DNA from: Rhodobacter sp. TJ_12
Lineage (GTDB): Bacteria > Pseudomonadota > Alphaproteobacteria > Rhodobacterales > Rhodobacteraceae
Length of the DNA: 64,000 nucleotides
Direction of reading: 5' to 3'
Assembly (NCBI RefSeq): GCF_020023995.1
Contig: NZ_NRRD01000011.1
Span: 1-64,000 of the forward strand
The position numbers were made by a program, and so were the translations under genes. Below are positions 17,144 through 25,614 of this stretch, one piece after another (positions within the stretch are counted from its first letter, which is position 1; each line of letters begins with the position of its first letter). Below the pieces are notes generated by a model. The model saw only the letters and a program-made list of their open reading frames with translations, was not told the DNA's origin and ran no database searches.

Positions 17144-18832
17144 ATGCGGCGGTATGGTATGGTTCTGGCGGCGACAGCTCTTGCCGCCGTTTCGGGCGCA
17201 ACAGCGGCTTTTGCCGAATTGCGCATCAACGGCCCGATGGAAGTGCCGCCCAGTTCGTATAAGGGGCGGCAATATGTCGATAGCGCGGGCTGCGTGTTCG
17301 TGCGCGCGGGCTATGGCGGCACGGTGAACTGGGTGCCGCGCGTCGGGCGCAACAAAAAGCAGCTTTGCGGCTATAAGCCCACCTTCCAAAATGGCGAACC
17401 GGTCTTGGATGTGGCCCGGGTCGCGCCGGAACCGGCGCCCGACGCCAAGCCTGCACCAGCCTCGGACCCCGCCGCGGCCGCGAAACCGGCACCGGCTGCG
17501 AAACCCGCGCCAGCCGCCGTGGCCGCCCCCGCTGGGAAGCCCGCCGCGCCGAGACCGGCGGCGCAGCCCGCTGCCGCAGCGCCAGCGCCCGCCGTCGCGG
17601 CGCGCCGCGCGCCCTCGCCCTTTGAACGCACGCCCTTTGCCGGGCGCCCGATGGCGACGATTGCCGAAACGCAGACCCCGCCGCGTATCGGGCGCGTTGC
17701 TCAAACCGCGCCCGCGCCTGCCGCGAAACCTGCCCCACCCGCGCCAAAGGCCACGCGCGCGGGCTATGTTTCGCCCTATGTGTCCGGGGCCAATGGTGCG
17801 ACGACGGTCAAATATCACAACACGGTGCCCCTGCCGGGGGGGGCGGCGCGAACGGCCCCGGCGGTGATCGTGGCAAGCGAAACCGTTGCCGCCACCGGCA
17901 CCGCCTGTCCGCCGGGAACCGGCGCGGCGCAACGCTATACGCTTTCGGATGGGCGCAGCGTTGTGCGGTGCGGCACGCAGGTGGAAAACCCCGCCGCCTT
18001 TATCAATCAGGCGTCGGTGCCCGGGCTCGTGGTCGGCACTGCCCCCCGTTCGGGCTATGTGTCGCCCTATGTGTCGGGGGCCGTGACCCGCGGCGCTGCA
18101 ACGGCGCCCGCCCCGCTTGTGGGCGGCACGGGCTATGCCGCAACCGCCGTTGCCGGTGCGACCGTTTCTGCCCCGTTGGTTGGGGGCACAGGCTACGGCG
18201 TGCGTGATGTGACTGGGGCGGTGCCCGCCACCGCGCCGCTGGTGGGGGGCACGGGCTATGCCGCGTCGGCCCCGCAGACCCCGGAGGCCGTGACGGTGCG
18301 CAGCGCCTCGGGCCACACCACCTTGGCACCGGTGATTGTCGCATCGAAAAGCAGGGCAACCGGCTATAAGCCCGCGTTTCACGATGGGCGGCTGAACCCG
18401 TTCAGGGGGCCGCGCACAGTGCGGGGCGATGCCCAGCAAGGCATGATCTGGACCAATCAGGTGCCCGCGCGGTTGGTGACGGATAAGACCCCGGCGCGTT
18501 TGTTGATCGTGCCGCCCGAGCCCGAAACGCAAGCGCGGCTGTCCACGAAATCGGCCCCCCCGGCGAAAACGCGTATTGCGGCCGCCAGTCCTGCGCCACG
18601 ACCGGCCAAGGCTTCCCCCTCTGCGGCGCCGCGCTTTGTGCAAGTTGGCACCTTTGCTGTGGCCGGAAATGCGACGGCGGTGAAAGCGCGGCTGGAGCAG
18701 GCCGGGTTGCCGGTGGCCAGCTCCACCACCTCGCGCGGCTGGACGATTGTGTTTGCCGGGCCATTTGCCGATGCGCGTGCCCTGTTGGGGCAGGTGCGCG
18801 CGGCGGGCTTTTCCGATGTTATCTTGCGCTGA
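17144..18832 (+). CDS. Secreted SPOR-domain protein with Pro/Ala-rich linker and internal repeats
   Basis: About 562 residues. A signal peptide (MRRYGMVLAATALAAVSGATAAFA) is followed by a ~75-residue N-terminal domain with two Cys (DSAGCVFVRAGYGG; KKQLCGYKP). Then comes a long Pro/Ala linker, a middle part with GYVSPYVSGA twice and APLVGGTGY three times, and a C-terminal SPOR domain (FVQVGTFAVAGNATAVKARL to the end). SPOR domains bind septal, denuded peptidoglycan, so the protein probably acts in the envelope near the division site. A second in-frame ATG at 17138 is possible; GGGG sits just before it. Monocistronic with its own terminator. Confidence 0.82.
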   Translation: MRRYGMVLAATALAAVSGATAAFAELRINGPMEVPPSSYKGRQYVDSAGCVFVRAGYGGTVNWVPRVGRNKKQLCGYKPTFQNGEPVLDVARVAPEPAPDAKPAPASDPAAAAKPAPAAKPAPAAVAAPAGKPAAPRPAAQPAAAAPAPAVAARRAPSPFERTPFAGRPMATIAETQTPPRIGRVAQTAPAPAAKPAPPAPKATRAGYVSPYVSGANGATTVKYHNTVPLPGGAARTAPAVIVASETVAATGTACPPGTGAAQRYTLSDGRSVVRCGTQVENPAAFINQASVPGLVVGTAPRSGYVSPYVSGAVTRGAATAPAPLVGGTGYAATAVAGATVSAPLVGGTGYGVRDVTGAVPATAPLVGGTGYAASAPQTPEAVTVRSASGHTTLAPVIVASKSRATGYKPAFHDGRLNPFRGPRTVRGDAQQGMIWTNQVPARLVTDKTPARLLIVPPEPETQARLSTKSAPPAKTRIAAASPAPRPAKASPSAAPRFVQVGTFAVAGNATAVKARLEQAGLPVASSTTSRGWTIVFAGPFADARALLGQVRAAGFSDVILR

Positions 18833-18866
18833 GCCGCGTCTCGGTCAGAACCCGACACGTGACATG

Positions 18867-18889
18867 GGCGGCCCGACGGGCCGCCTTTT
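18867..18889 (+). terminator. Rho-independent terminator
   Basis: GGCGGCCC (18867-18874) pairs with GGGCCGCC (18878-18885) around GAC, followed by TTTT. It ends the SPOR-protein gene and lies 4 bases from the stop of the convergent gene at 18893. Confidence 0.8.
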
Positions 18890-18892
18890 GCG

Positions 18893-19918
18893 TTACAAGC
18901 AGATGTCTTTCAGCGCCAGCCATTCGGCATCGGCCAGCACAGGCTGCGGCGCTGGGGCACCGCGAAACGGGTCCGCTTCGATCAGGCCCAGAACCGTTTC
19001 GCCAGTCGGATCAAGCGCGTAGGCATAGGGGCTAGAAGCCACACCTGCCGCTTTGAACGCGGCCAGAAGCTGGTCCATCTTTGCCTGTTTTGTGGGCGGG
19101 GCGACGGGCGTGGCCAGAAGCGCGGCGCCATAGCCCGCGATCTGGCGTGCGGGCAGATCACCGGTGGTCAGTAGGCTAAAGGCCGCCCCCGCGCCCGCCC
19201 AGTCCAACAGCGCATGCACCGGCATTTCGCCCGCCTGCGCGAACTGGGCGGTCAATATCGCCCCGGCGGCAACCTCGGGCGTATCGGGGCCGATCAGCGT
19301 ATCTTGCCCCAAGGCCACGACCCCGCCCGCCAAAATCCGAGCCCCGGTCAAGGCGCGCGGCAGCACCGCGATTTCGGCGACGCCATCTAGCCGCTCGGCC
19401 AGTATTTCAAGCGCCTTGTCCCCTTCGGTCGAGTGGCAGGCAACGCCGGTGCTGCGCTCCAGATCAGCCAGCATCATTCGCCCGATATCGGCGCGCTTGG
19501 CCATGGGGACCACCCGCGCCGCCTGATCAATCAACGCGCCGGGCAGCCAAATAACCGTGCCAACGGCCAAGGCCGCGACCGCGCTGATCCAGCCGATCCG
19601 GCGCAGCCGCCCCGGATGCGGACGCCGCGCCTCAAGCGCGGCTTGCACCTTTTCGATCGCCTCGACCATCGTCTCGTCGTCGATTTCAAGATCTTCGCCC
19701 GGCTCTTCGGAGGGGGCGAAAACGGCAGGCCGCCCGCCGGGGTTGCGCCGCACCAAGGCCGCAAGCGACCAATGCGTTAGCGCCGTCGCGGACCGGTCAT
19801 CGGCAATCACCAAAGAGGTGTCACCGAACGACACGATCACCTCGCGCCGCTGCGCTTGCGGCGTTTCGCGCCACAGGCCGGGGGCTTCAAGCCGTTCGTA
19901 TTGGGGCAGGGCGGTCAT
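18893..19918 (-). CDS. Hypothetical single-TM protein
   Basis: 341 residues; no family recognised. The first ~105 residues are soluble (REVIVSFGDTSLVIADDRSATALTHWSLAALVRRNPGGRPAVFAPS), then an acidic/helical stretch, then one membrane helix at about 111-132 (IGWISAVAALAVGTVIWLPGAL). A ~200-residue C-terminal domain includes short motifs such as VVALGQDTLIGPDTPEVAAGAILTAQ cut by Gly/Ala runs. The start was placed at 19918 (MTALPQYERLEAPG); an upstream in-frame start at 19981 is unlikely. Monocistronic, divergent from the DMT exporter gene. Confidence 0.65.
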   Translation of the reverse strand: MTALPQYERLEAPGLWRETPQAQRREVIVSFGDTSLVIADDRSATALTHWSLAALVRRNPGGRPAVFAPSEEPGEDLEIDDETMVEAIEKVQAALEARRPHPGRLRRIGWISAVAALAVGTVIWLPGALIDQAARVVPMAKRADIGRMMLADLERSTGVACHSTEGDKALEILAERLDGVAEIAVLPRALTGARILAGGVVALGQDTLIGPDTPEVAAGAILTAQFAQAGEMPVHALLDWAGAGAAFSLLTTGDLPARQIAGYGAALLATPVAPPTKQAKMDQLLAAFKAAGVASSPYAYALDPTGETVLGLIEADPFRGAPAPQPVLADAEWLALKDICL

Positions 19919-20099
19919 GCAATAAGTTGGGTCTGGCTGCGCGTTAAACACAAAGCATAGCTTATGCCGCCCCGGGGTCAATCGTGCGATAGGCCAGCGC
20001 GCGCGGCCAGCCGTGTGGGGGGCGTGTCGCTTTCGGTGTCGCTATCGGGCGCGCGCGGCGCTGCGGCACCGGGCTAGGGCAAAGCCGATAGGAGCCGCC

Positions 20100-20999
20100 A
20101 TGACAGCCCAAAACCACACCCTTGCCGCCGCAGCGGCCGTCAGCGCCTTTGCGGTGATCATCGGATTTACCGACAATTACATGCGCGTGATCTATGCGCA
20201 GATCGGCCTATGGCAGTTCCATGCGTTGCGCACGGCGATGGTGGTGGGGCTGCTTGCCCTAGCGGTGCCGCTGTTGCGGCTGCGCTGGCGGCCCCTAAAT
20301 CCGCGTGCGGTGGTGGCGCGCTCGGTGGTGCATGGCGCGGCGATGTTGTGCTATTTTGCCGGACTTGGGTTTTTGCCGGTGCCACAGGTGGCGGCGGGTC
20401 TGTTCACCGCGCCGATCTTCGTTTTGCTGTTTACCCGTTTTTTGTATCGCGAGCGGGTCGGCCCGGTCCGCATTCTGGCGGTGGCCACAGGCTTTGCCGG
20501 GATTTTGCTAGTGCTGGGGCCCGAGGCGGCGCGGCTCGGACCCGCAGCGGCTGTGCCTGCGCTTGGCGGTGCGCTTTACGCGTTGGCCAATATCGCCACG
20601 CAGCGCTGGTGCCCGGGCGAAAGCGCCGTGACGCTGGCGGCGGGCTTCTTTGTTGCCTTGGGGCTTTTCGGCGCGCTGGGCTTGCTTGCGGTTAGTCTTT
20701 TCGCTTTTGACGCCACCGGATCGGCGGGATTTTTGCTGCGCGGCCCGGTCCTGCCCGATCCGGAGACCCTGTTTTGGGTCTTTGTGCAGGCGCTCGGCTC
20801 GCTTGTGGGCGTGGCGCTTTTGGTCAGGGGCTATCAACTGGCCGAGCCATCGCGGGTGGCCGTTTTTGAATACATCCTTCTGCCCGCCGCCGCGCTTTGG
20901 GGGTTTGCCCTTTGGGGCGAGGTGCCCGGCCCGCGCGCTTGGGCGGGCATGGGGCTGATCTGGTTGGCGGGCCTCGCCATCGTGGCGCGGGGGCGCTAA
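20100..20999 (+). CDS. EamA/DMT-family membrane transporter
   Basis: 299 residues with about ten hydrophobic helices in two EamA repeats (N-half ~8-145, C-half ~160-295), the usual layout of drug/metabolite transporters. Features include AVVARSVVHGAAMLCYFAGLGFLPVPQ in the first repeat, cut here by a short loop, and AEPSRVAVFEYILLP in the second, a typical EamA signature. GGAG lies 7 bases before the ATG; the extension to 20013 lacks a ribosome site. Substrate unknown. The sulfotransferase gene follows after 9 bases, so they are likely co-transcribed. Confidence 0.85.
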   Translation: MTAQNHTLAAAAAVSAFAVIIGFTDNYMRVIYAQIGLWQFHALRTAMVVGLLALAVPLLRLRWRPLNPRAVVARSVVHGAAMLCYFAGLGFLPVPQVAAGLFTAPIFVLLFTRFLYRERVGPVRILAVATGFAGILLVLGPEAARLGPAAAVPALGGALYALANIATQRWCPGESAVTLAAGFFVALGLFGALGLLAVSLFAFDATGSAGFLLRGPVLPDPETLFWVFVQALGSLVGVALLVRGYQLAEPSRVAVFEYILLPAAALWGFALWGEVPGPRAWAGMGLIWLAGLAIVARGR

Positions 21000-21008
21000 T
21001 CTGGCGCG

Positions 21009-21659
21009 ATGATCGTTTCTCCGGGTCGGCGCTATATCTTTGTTCACATCCCCAAGACCGGCGGCACCGCACTGGCCGAGGTGTTGGAAGCGCGTGCCAT
21101 GGCCGATGATCTTTTGATTGGCGATACACCTAAGGCGCGGCGCCGCAAGCGCCGGTTGAAGGGGGTGCAAACCGCCGGGCGGCTTTGGAAGCATAGCAGC
21201 TTGGCCGAGGGGGTGGGGCTTTATACCGAAGATCAGGCGCGGGATTGGTTCACCTTCACCCTTGTGCGCAACCCATGGGACAGGATGGTGAGCTATTACC
21301 ACTGGCTGCGCGGGCAAAGCTTTGCCCATCCGGCGGTCACCTTGGCGCAAAACCTCGATTTCACCGCCTTCGTCACCCATCCGCAGACCTGCGCCGCGAT
21401 CGGAGGGGCCCCTTATGGCAGCTATTTGCGGCTGCCCGATGGGCAAGAAACCGCCTCGGCCTTTTTGCGGCTGGAGCATTTTGCCGAAGATGCCGCCCCG
21501 CTTGAGGCGCATCTGGGCTTTGCGCTGGGGCCACTGCCGCGCATCAATGCCTCGATCCGGGCGCGCGACTGGCGCGGCTATTACAGCGATACCGCGGCCG
21601 AGGCGGTGGCTCGATTCGCCGCCGCCGATATCGCGCGGTTTCACTATTCTTTCGGGTAA
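21009..21659 (+). CDS. Sulfotransferase family protein
   Basis: 216 residues. The 5'-phosphosulfate loop HIPKTGGTAL (residues ~13-22) and the 3'-phosphate motif RNPWDRMVSYYHW (~87-99) mark a PAPS-dependent sulfotransferase of the sulfotransfer_2 / heparan-type family. It may sulfate an exopolysaccharide or other surface glycan, but no acceptor is evident from neighbours. The basic stretch PKARRRKRRLKG after the first motif could contact a polyanion. It follows the DMT gene by 9 bases. Confidence 0.82.
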   Translation: MIVSPGRRYIFVHIPKTGGTALAEVLEARAMADDLLIGDTPKARRRKRRLKGVQTAGRLWKHSSLAEGVGLYTEDQARDWFTFTLVRNPWDRMVSYYHWLRGQSFAHPAVTLAQNLDFTAFVTHPQTCAAIGGAPYGSYLRLPDGQETASAFLRLEHFAEDAAPLEAHLGFALGPLPRINASIRARDWRGYYSDTAAEAVARFAAADIARFHYSFG

Positions 21660-21852
21660 GTTACCGCGATGCCCTCCCCGGATTGTCGCGCCGCTGGGCG
21701 ACGATTCCTGTGCGCCGGTACGATTATTCTGCCTTGCGGCAACAGTGCCATCTTTGCGCCGCAAAGGTGCCCCGGAAACTTCCTTCGAACCTCCCGGAAT
21801 GGTCCCATCGAAACGTCCGGAGCCGCCCGGTCAGCAACAGGGGGAAGACGCG

Positions 21853-22509
21853 ATGTTCGGGTTCATGACCGGCAAACGTGCCGATTACGGGGACGAGGCC
21901 GAGGGTCTTGCCTGCTTCTTCGCCCCCCAAGGGGTCGAGACGCGCTCGCATTTTGGCCAATCCGAAGGGATCGTGGCCGGCACCCGCATTGCCACCACGA
22001 TGGGCTGGCGCCCGGTCGAGGCGATTGCCGCATGCGATCTGGTGATGACCTTCGATCATGGTCTGCGCCCGGTGCGTGCTGTGCATCGCACCCAGCTTTT
22101 TGCGGGCCGCGCCCAATGCCCGCGCCGAATGATGCCGCTGGCGGTGCCGGAAGCCGCGCTGGGCAATGCCGCGCCGATGTTGCTTTTGCCCGAACAAAAT
22201 GTGCTGGTCGAAAGCGATCTGGCCGAGGCGGTTTTGGGCGATCCTTTTGCGTTGATCCCGGCAGCTGCGCTGGAAGGCTATCGCGGCATTGACCGGATCA
22301 CCCCGCATCAGCGCATCGAGATCGTTACCTTGCAATTCGACGAAGACGAAGTGATCTACGCCAATGGCACCGGTATGATCCATTGCGCATCGGTCTATGG
22401 CACTTCGATCGGTGCGATGATGGATGAGCCCACGGGCTATGCCGTGCTGCCGATGGATATGGCACAAGAGATCGTGGCCCAGATGATCGCGCTCGACGCG
22501 CAAGACTAA
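21853..22509 (+). CDS. Hint-domain protein with degenerate active site
   Basis: 218 residues. The central part is a Hedgehog/intein (Hint_2) fold: GIVAGTRIATTMGWRPVEAI then ACDLVMTFDHGLRPVRAVHRTQ, and later NVLVESDL and a C-terminal beta region. In self-splicing relatives the domain starts with Cys (CFxxGT) and has a His in a SPQHR-like motif. Here the first position is Ile/Val and the second reads LPEQN, so autoprocessing is unlikely. No signal peptide. The ATG at 21853 has a GGGGGA site upstream. The 193-base gap before it carries no gene. Confidence 0.72.
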   Translation: MFGFMTGKRADYGDEAEGLACFFAPQGVETRSHFGQSEGIVAGTRIATTMGWRPVEAIAACDLVMTFDHGLRPVRAVHRTQLFAGRAQCPRRMMPLAVPEAALGNAAPMLLLPEQNVLVESDLAEAVLGDPFALIPAAALEGYRGIDRITPHQRIEIVTLQFDEDEVIYANGTGMIHCASVYGTSIGAMMDEPTGYAVLPMDMAQEIVAQMIALDAQD

Positions 22510-22555
22510 GTCGGCCAGGCCAGAACGGCCGGGCGCGCGCCGCCTTGATCTGGTG

Positions 22556-22590
22556 AAACGCCGCGGTGCCCCCGCGGCGTTTTGTTATTG
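22556..22590. terminator. Rho-independent terminator between convergent genes
   Basis: Perfect 11-base stem AAACGCCGCGG (22556-22566) with CCGCGGCGTTT (22572-22582) around TGCCC, followed by TGTTATT on the plus strand. It closes the Hint gene and overlaps the end of moeB (stop at 22585). Confidence 0.85.
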
Positions 22591-23625
22591 CGCGGGCGGG
22601 CCACAGACCGGGCAATCGGCGCCCCTTTGCACATTGATGCGGCGGCTTTCGGCCCAAAGCGCGTCATGGATCAACAGCGTTCCGCGCAGGCTTTGGCCGG
22701 CCTGCACGATTTCCTTGATCGCCTCTGACGCCATCATCGCGCCAATAATGCCGGGCAGCGCGCCCATCACCCCGGCTTCGGCACAATCGGGGGCGAGCCC
22801 GGGGGCCGGGGCGGTGGGGAAAAGACAGGCCAGACACGGTGCGCCAGAGGCCGGATGAAAAAGGCTGATCTGCCCCTCCCATTGCGCAATCGCGCCCGAA
22901 ATCAGCGGTTTTCCCGCCGCCACACAGGCGCGGTTCACCGCTTGGCGGGTGTCGAAATCATCGCAACCATCCAGCACGAGATCATAATCGGCCAGAAGAT
23001 CGGCGGCGATCTCGGTGCGGAAGGCGCGGTGATAGGGGCGGATCGTGATAAACGGGTTTTGCGCTTTCAGCGCGGCCTCGGCGGCGAACACTTTGGGCTT
23101 GCCAAGATCGGCGTCGCGGAAAAGCACTTGGCGCTGCAAGTTCGACGCGGAGACCGTATCCGGATCGATCACGCCAATCGTGCCCACGCCCGCTGCGGCA
23201 AGGTAAAGCAGCGCGGGCGAGCCTAGCCCGCCAGCCCCCACCACCAAGACGCGCGCGGCTTTCAGCCGTTTCTGCCCCGGTCCGCCCACCTCCCGCAGCA
23301 GGATATGACGCGCGTAGCGGTTCAATTCGGCGTCGGAAAACGGGGCTTGCGGCTTTTGGGGGGCCGGTTGCGCGGCGCGGGCGCGCAGTTTCGACAGCCC
23401 CCAGCGATAAGCCAGCACGATCGCAGCAACGACGCCAAGTCCGACCCAGCCCGCCAAAGAGCCGCCGATCATGCTGCGCAGCGGATGCGTTGGATCCGCA
23501 AACAGGGCATGGGCCGCCACGAAAGCGGCCCAGACCACAGCCAATATGCCCCAGATCAACCGGCGCGGCACTTTGAGCGCAAGCCCCAGTGCCGAGAGCA
23601 GGAAAAGCAGGAACAGCCCGGTCAT
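22585..23625 (-). CDS. moeB: MoeB/ThiF/HesA-family adenylyltransferase with N-terminal membrane domain
   Basis: 346 residues. The E1-like domain (about 97-346) adenylates the C-terminus of a ubiquitin-like sulfur carrier (MoaD/ThiS). Visible motifs are nucleotide loop VLVVGAGGLGSPALLYLAAAG (cut here: VGAGGLGSP at 129-137), SNLQRQVLF, DGCDDFDTR, and two zinc CxxC pairs (CLACLF and CPVC). The first ~80 residues are extra: three hydrophobic helices that align without gaps with the neighbouring small protein (23638-23883). This would anchor the enzyme to the membrane, unlike E. coli MoeB (249 residues). Last gene of the rpoH-to-moeB operon; 12 bases after the small gene. Confidence 0.88.
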   Translation of the reverse strand: MTGLFLLFLLSALGLALKVPRRLIWGILAVVWAAFVAAHALFADPTHPLRSMIGGSLAGWVGLGVVAAIVLAYRWGLSKLRARAAQPAPQKPQAPFSDAELNRYARHILLREVGGPGQKRLKAARVLVVGAGGLGSPALLYLAAAGVGTIGVIDPDTVSASNLQRQVLFRDADLGKPKVFAAEAALKAQNPFITIRPYHRAFRTEIAADLLADYDLVLDGCDDFDTRQAVNRACVAAGKPLISGAIAQWEGQISLFHPASGAPCLACLFPTAPAPGLAPDCAEAGVMGALPGIIGAMMASEAIKEIVQAGQSLRGTLLIHDALWAESRRINVQRGADCPVCGPPAQ

Positions 23626-23637
23626 CGCGGGCCCCGG

Positions 23638-23883
23638 TTAGCCGCGCTTGCGCAGCATCGTCCAGGCGCCAAAGCCCAGAACGCCGACCGCGCCGACCGC
23701 AAGCCAAAGCGTCAGCGACCCGCCCGAGATCGCGCGCAGCGGCGCCTCGGGGTCGTCAAGAAACGCATGGCCCGCCGTGAAGCCCGCCCAGATGAGCGCC
23801 ATAATGATCCCGATCACCTTTGGCGGCGCTTTCATCGCCTTGCCCAAGATCCCCACGATCACCAGCACAAAGATACCCTGCAT
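23638..23883 (-). CDS. Small membrane protein homologous to the MoeB N-terminal domain
   Basis: 81 residues, three hydrophobic segments (GIFVLVIVGILG; VIGIIMALIWAGFTAGHAF; LWLAVGAVGVLGFGAW) and a basic C-terminus (LRKRG). Aligned by eye with the first ~70 residues of the next gene product, it has about 30 identities and no gap, including the shared cores PLR and GGSL. It is therefore a tandem paralogue of the membrane part of the fused MoeB. It lies 3 bases after dut and 12 before moeB. Function unknown; a membrane partner for the MoeB complex is one possibility. Confidence 0.72.
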   Translation of the reverse strand: MQGIFVLVIVGILGKAMKAPPKVIGIIMALIWAGFTAGHAFLDDPEAPLRAISGGSLTLWLAVGAVGVLGFGAWTMLRKRG

Positions 23884-23886
23884 GGC

Positions 23887-24354
23887 TTATGTCCTTCCCG
23901 TCGAGCCAAAGCCGCCCGCGCCCCGACTGGTAGCGCTAAGCGTATCGGCGAGCGCATAGCCTGCCTGCACGACGGGGGCAATGACTGCCTGCGCGATCCG
24001 GTCGCCATGGTGAATCGTATAGGCGACATTTCCCAGATTGATCATCAAAACGCCCAAGGGGCCGCGATAGTCGCTGTCAATCGTGCCCGGTGTATTGGGC
24101 AGGCTGAGCCCGTGTTTGAGCGCGAGCCCAGAACGCGGGCGAATCTGCATTTCGAACCCTTGCGGAATTTCGACCACAAGCCCGGTCGGCACAATGGCCC
24201 GCGCCATCGGGGCCAAGGTGACCCCCGCATCGCGGATATCGGGCGGCAGATTGGCACGAATGTCGGCCCCGGCGGAGCCGGGGGTTTCATAGCGGGGCAG
24301 CGCCACTTCCGGGTCGGCCCAGTCCTCGCGCAGGACCTTGATGATCGGGGTCAT
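23887..24354 (-). CDS. dut: dUTP diphosphatase
   Basis: Hydrolyses dUTP to dUMP, keeping uracil out of DNA and feeding dTMP synthesis. 155 residues, trimeric type. The five conserved motifs are present: motif 1 GSAGADIRA, motif 2 IRPRSGLALKHG, motif 3 NTPGTIDSDYRGPLGV, motif 4 GDRIAQAVI and motif 5 RGAGGFGSTGRT. The start at 24354 lies 2 bases after the coaBC stop; the frame extends upstream into coaBC but not as a dUTPase. Confidence 0.96.
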   Translation of the reverse strand: MTPIIKVLREDWADPEVALPRYETPGSAGADIRANLPPDIRDAGVTLAPMARAIVPTGLVVEIPQGFEMQIRPRSGLALKHGLSLPNTPGTIDSDYRGPLGVLMINLGNVAYTIHHGDRIAQAVIAPVVQAGYALADTLSATSRGAGGFGSTGRT

Positions 24355-24356
24355 GG

Positions 24357-25562
24357 TCAGGCCTTTCCTGTCAGGGTGGCCGCGATGCGCGCGGCAAGCC
24401 GCGCGGCCACCAAAGGTTTGGGCATTTGCGTCCATTCCTCGGCGCCGCTGTCATCGATGATTGTCACGGTGTTGTCGGCCCCGCCCATGACCCCGCTTTC
24501 GGGGCTGACATCATTCGCCACGATCCAGTCACAGCCCTTGCGGGCACGTTTGGCGGTGGCATGGGCTTGGACATTCTCGGTTTCGGCAGCAAAGCCCACC
24601 ACAAGCTGCGGGCGCCCCGCTTCCATCTGCGCGACGGTGGCCAGAATGTCGGGGTTCTCGGCAAAGTCCAGCCTGGGGGCGGTGCCAGTGGCATCCTTTT
24701 TCATCTTTTGATCGGCCGCATTCGCCACATGCCAATCCGCCACTGCAGCCGCAAAAACCGCGGCATCGGCGGGCAGCGCGGTTTGCACGGCCCCCAGCAT
24801 TTCGCGCGCCGTGTCCACCCGCACAACCGTGACCCCTTCGGGCGGGGGCACGCTGGCGGGGCCGGTCACAAAGGTGACCTGCGCGCCCAGATCGCGCAGC
24901 GCGGCGGCCAGCGCGGTGCCCTGCGCGCCAGAAGAGCGGTTGGCGATATAGCGCACGGGGTCGATAGGTTCATGCGTCGGGCCAGAAGTGACCAGCACAT
25001 GTTTGCCCGCAAGCGGGCCGCGGGCCATTGCGGCGCGGATTGCGGTCACAATCTCGGCGGGCTCGGCCATCCGGCCCAGCCCATATTCGCCGCAAGCCAT
25101 GTCGCCTTCGTTGGGGCCAACGGTCAAAACGCCATCGGCGCGCAATTGCGCCAAGTTGCGTTGGGTGGCCGGGTGGTGCCACATCCGCACATTCATCGAG
25201 GGGGCTATCAGCACCTTTTTGTCGGTTGCCAGCAACAAGGTGCTGGCCAGATCGCCCGCCAAACCCTGTGCCATTTTCGCCATCAAATCGGCCGTGGCCG
25301 GCGCCACCACCACCAGATCGGCGGCGCGGCTGAGTTGAATATGGCCGATTTCCGCTTCCTGCGTCAGATCGAAAAGGGTGCTATGCGCCGCTTCGCCCGC
25401 CAAGGCCGAAATCGCTATCGGGGTCACGAATTCCGTCCCGGCCTTGGTCAGCACCGGCGTCACTGCCGCCCCTTCGGCGCGCAACAGGCGCACCAATTCG
25501 GGGCATTTCACCGCCGCGATGCCGCCGCCAATGATGAGCAGGATCCGTTTGCCATGCAACAT
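24357..25562 (-). CDS. coaBC: Bifunctional phosphopantothenoylcysteine decarboxylase/synthetase
   Basis: Two consecutive steps of coenzyme A synthesis. 401 residues. The CoaC flavoprotein domain (about 1-185) shows GGGIAAVK, the active His in EIGHIQLSRAADL, PSMNVRMWHHPATQ, and the substrate-binding Cys in GDMACGEYGLGRMAEP. The CoaB synthetase domain (about 190-400) shows VTSGPTHEPIDPVRYIANRSSG and the Lys/Asn-rich C-terminal part (IVANDVSPES). GGAGG precedes the ATG. The 52-base gap to the upstream gene contains a short GGC microsatellite. Confidence 0.95.
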   Translation of the reverse strand: MLHGKRILLIIGGGIAAVKCPELVRLLRAEGAAVTPVLTKAGTEFVTPIAISALAGEAAHSTLFDLTQEAEIGHIQLSRAADLVVVAPATADLMAKMAQGLAGDLASTLLLATDKKVLIAPSMNVRMWHHPATQRNLAQLRADGVLTVGPNEGDMACGEYGLGRMAEPAEIVTAIRAAMARGPLAGKHVLVTSGPTHEPIDPVRYIANRSSGAQGTALAAALRDLGAQVTFVTGPASVPPPEGVTVVRVDTAREMLGAVQTALPADAAVFAAAVADWHVANAADQKMKKDATGTAPRLDFAENPDILATVAQMEAGRPQLVVGFAAETENVQAHATAKRARKGCDWIVANDVSPESGVMGGADNTVTIIDDSGAEEWTQMPKPLVAARLAARIAATLTGKA

Positions 25563-25614
25563 GCGCGCCTCCGTTCTTGCTCAAGCTGTAGGGCGGCGGC
25601 GGCGGCGGCGCAAG

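Noticed and set aside
20508-21764. 418-codon open frame on the minus strand across the DMT and sulfotransferase genes
   Set aside because: Arg/Gly/His-rich translation without family; both plus-strand genes have motifs.
25591-25611. GGC microsatellite between chaN-like and coaBC genes as a phase-variation switch
   Set aside because: It lies outside the coding frame and away from any promoter spacing that can be recognised; only about six units.
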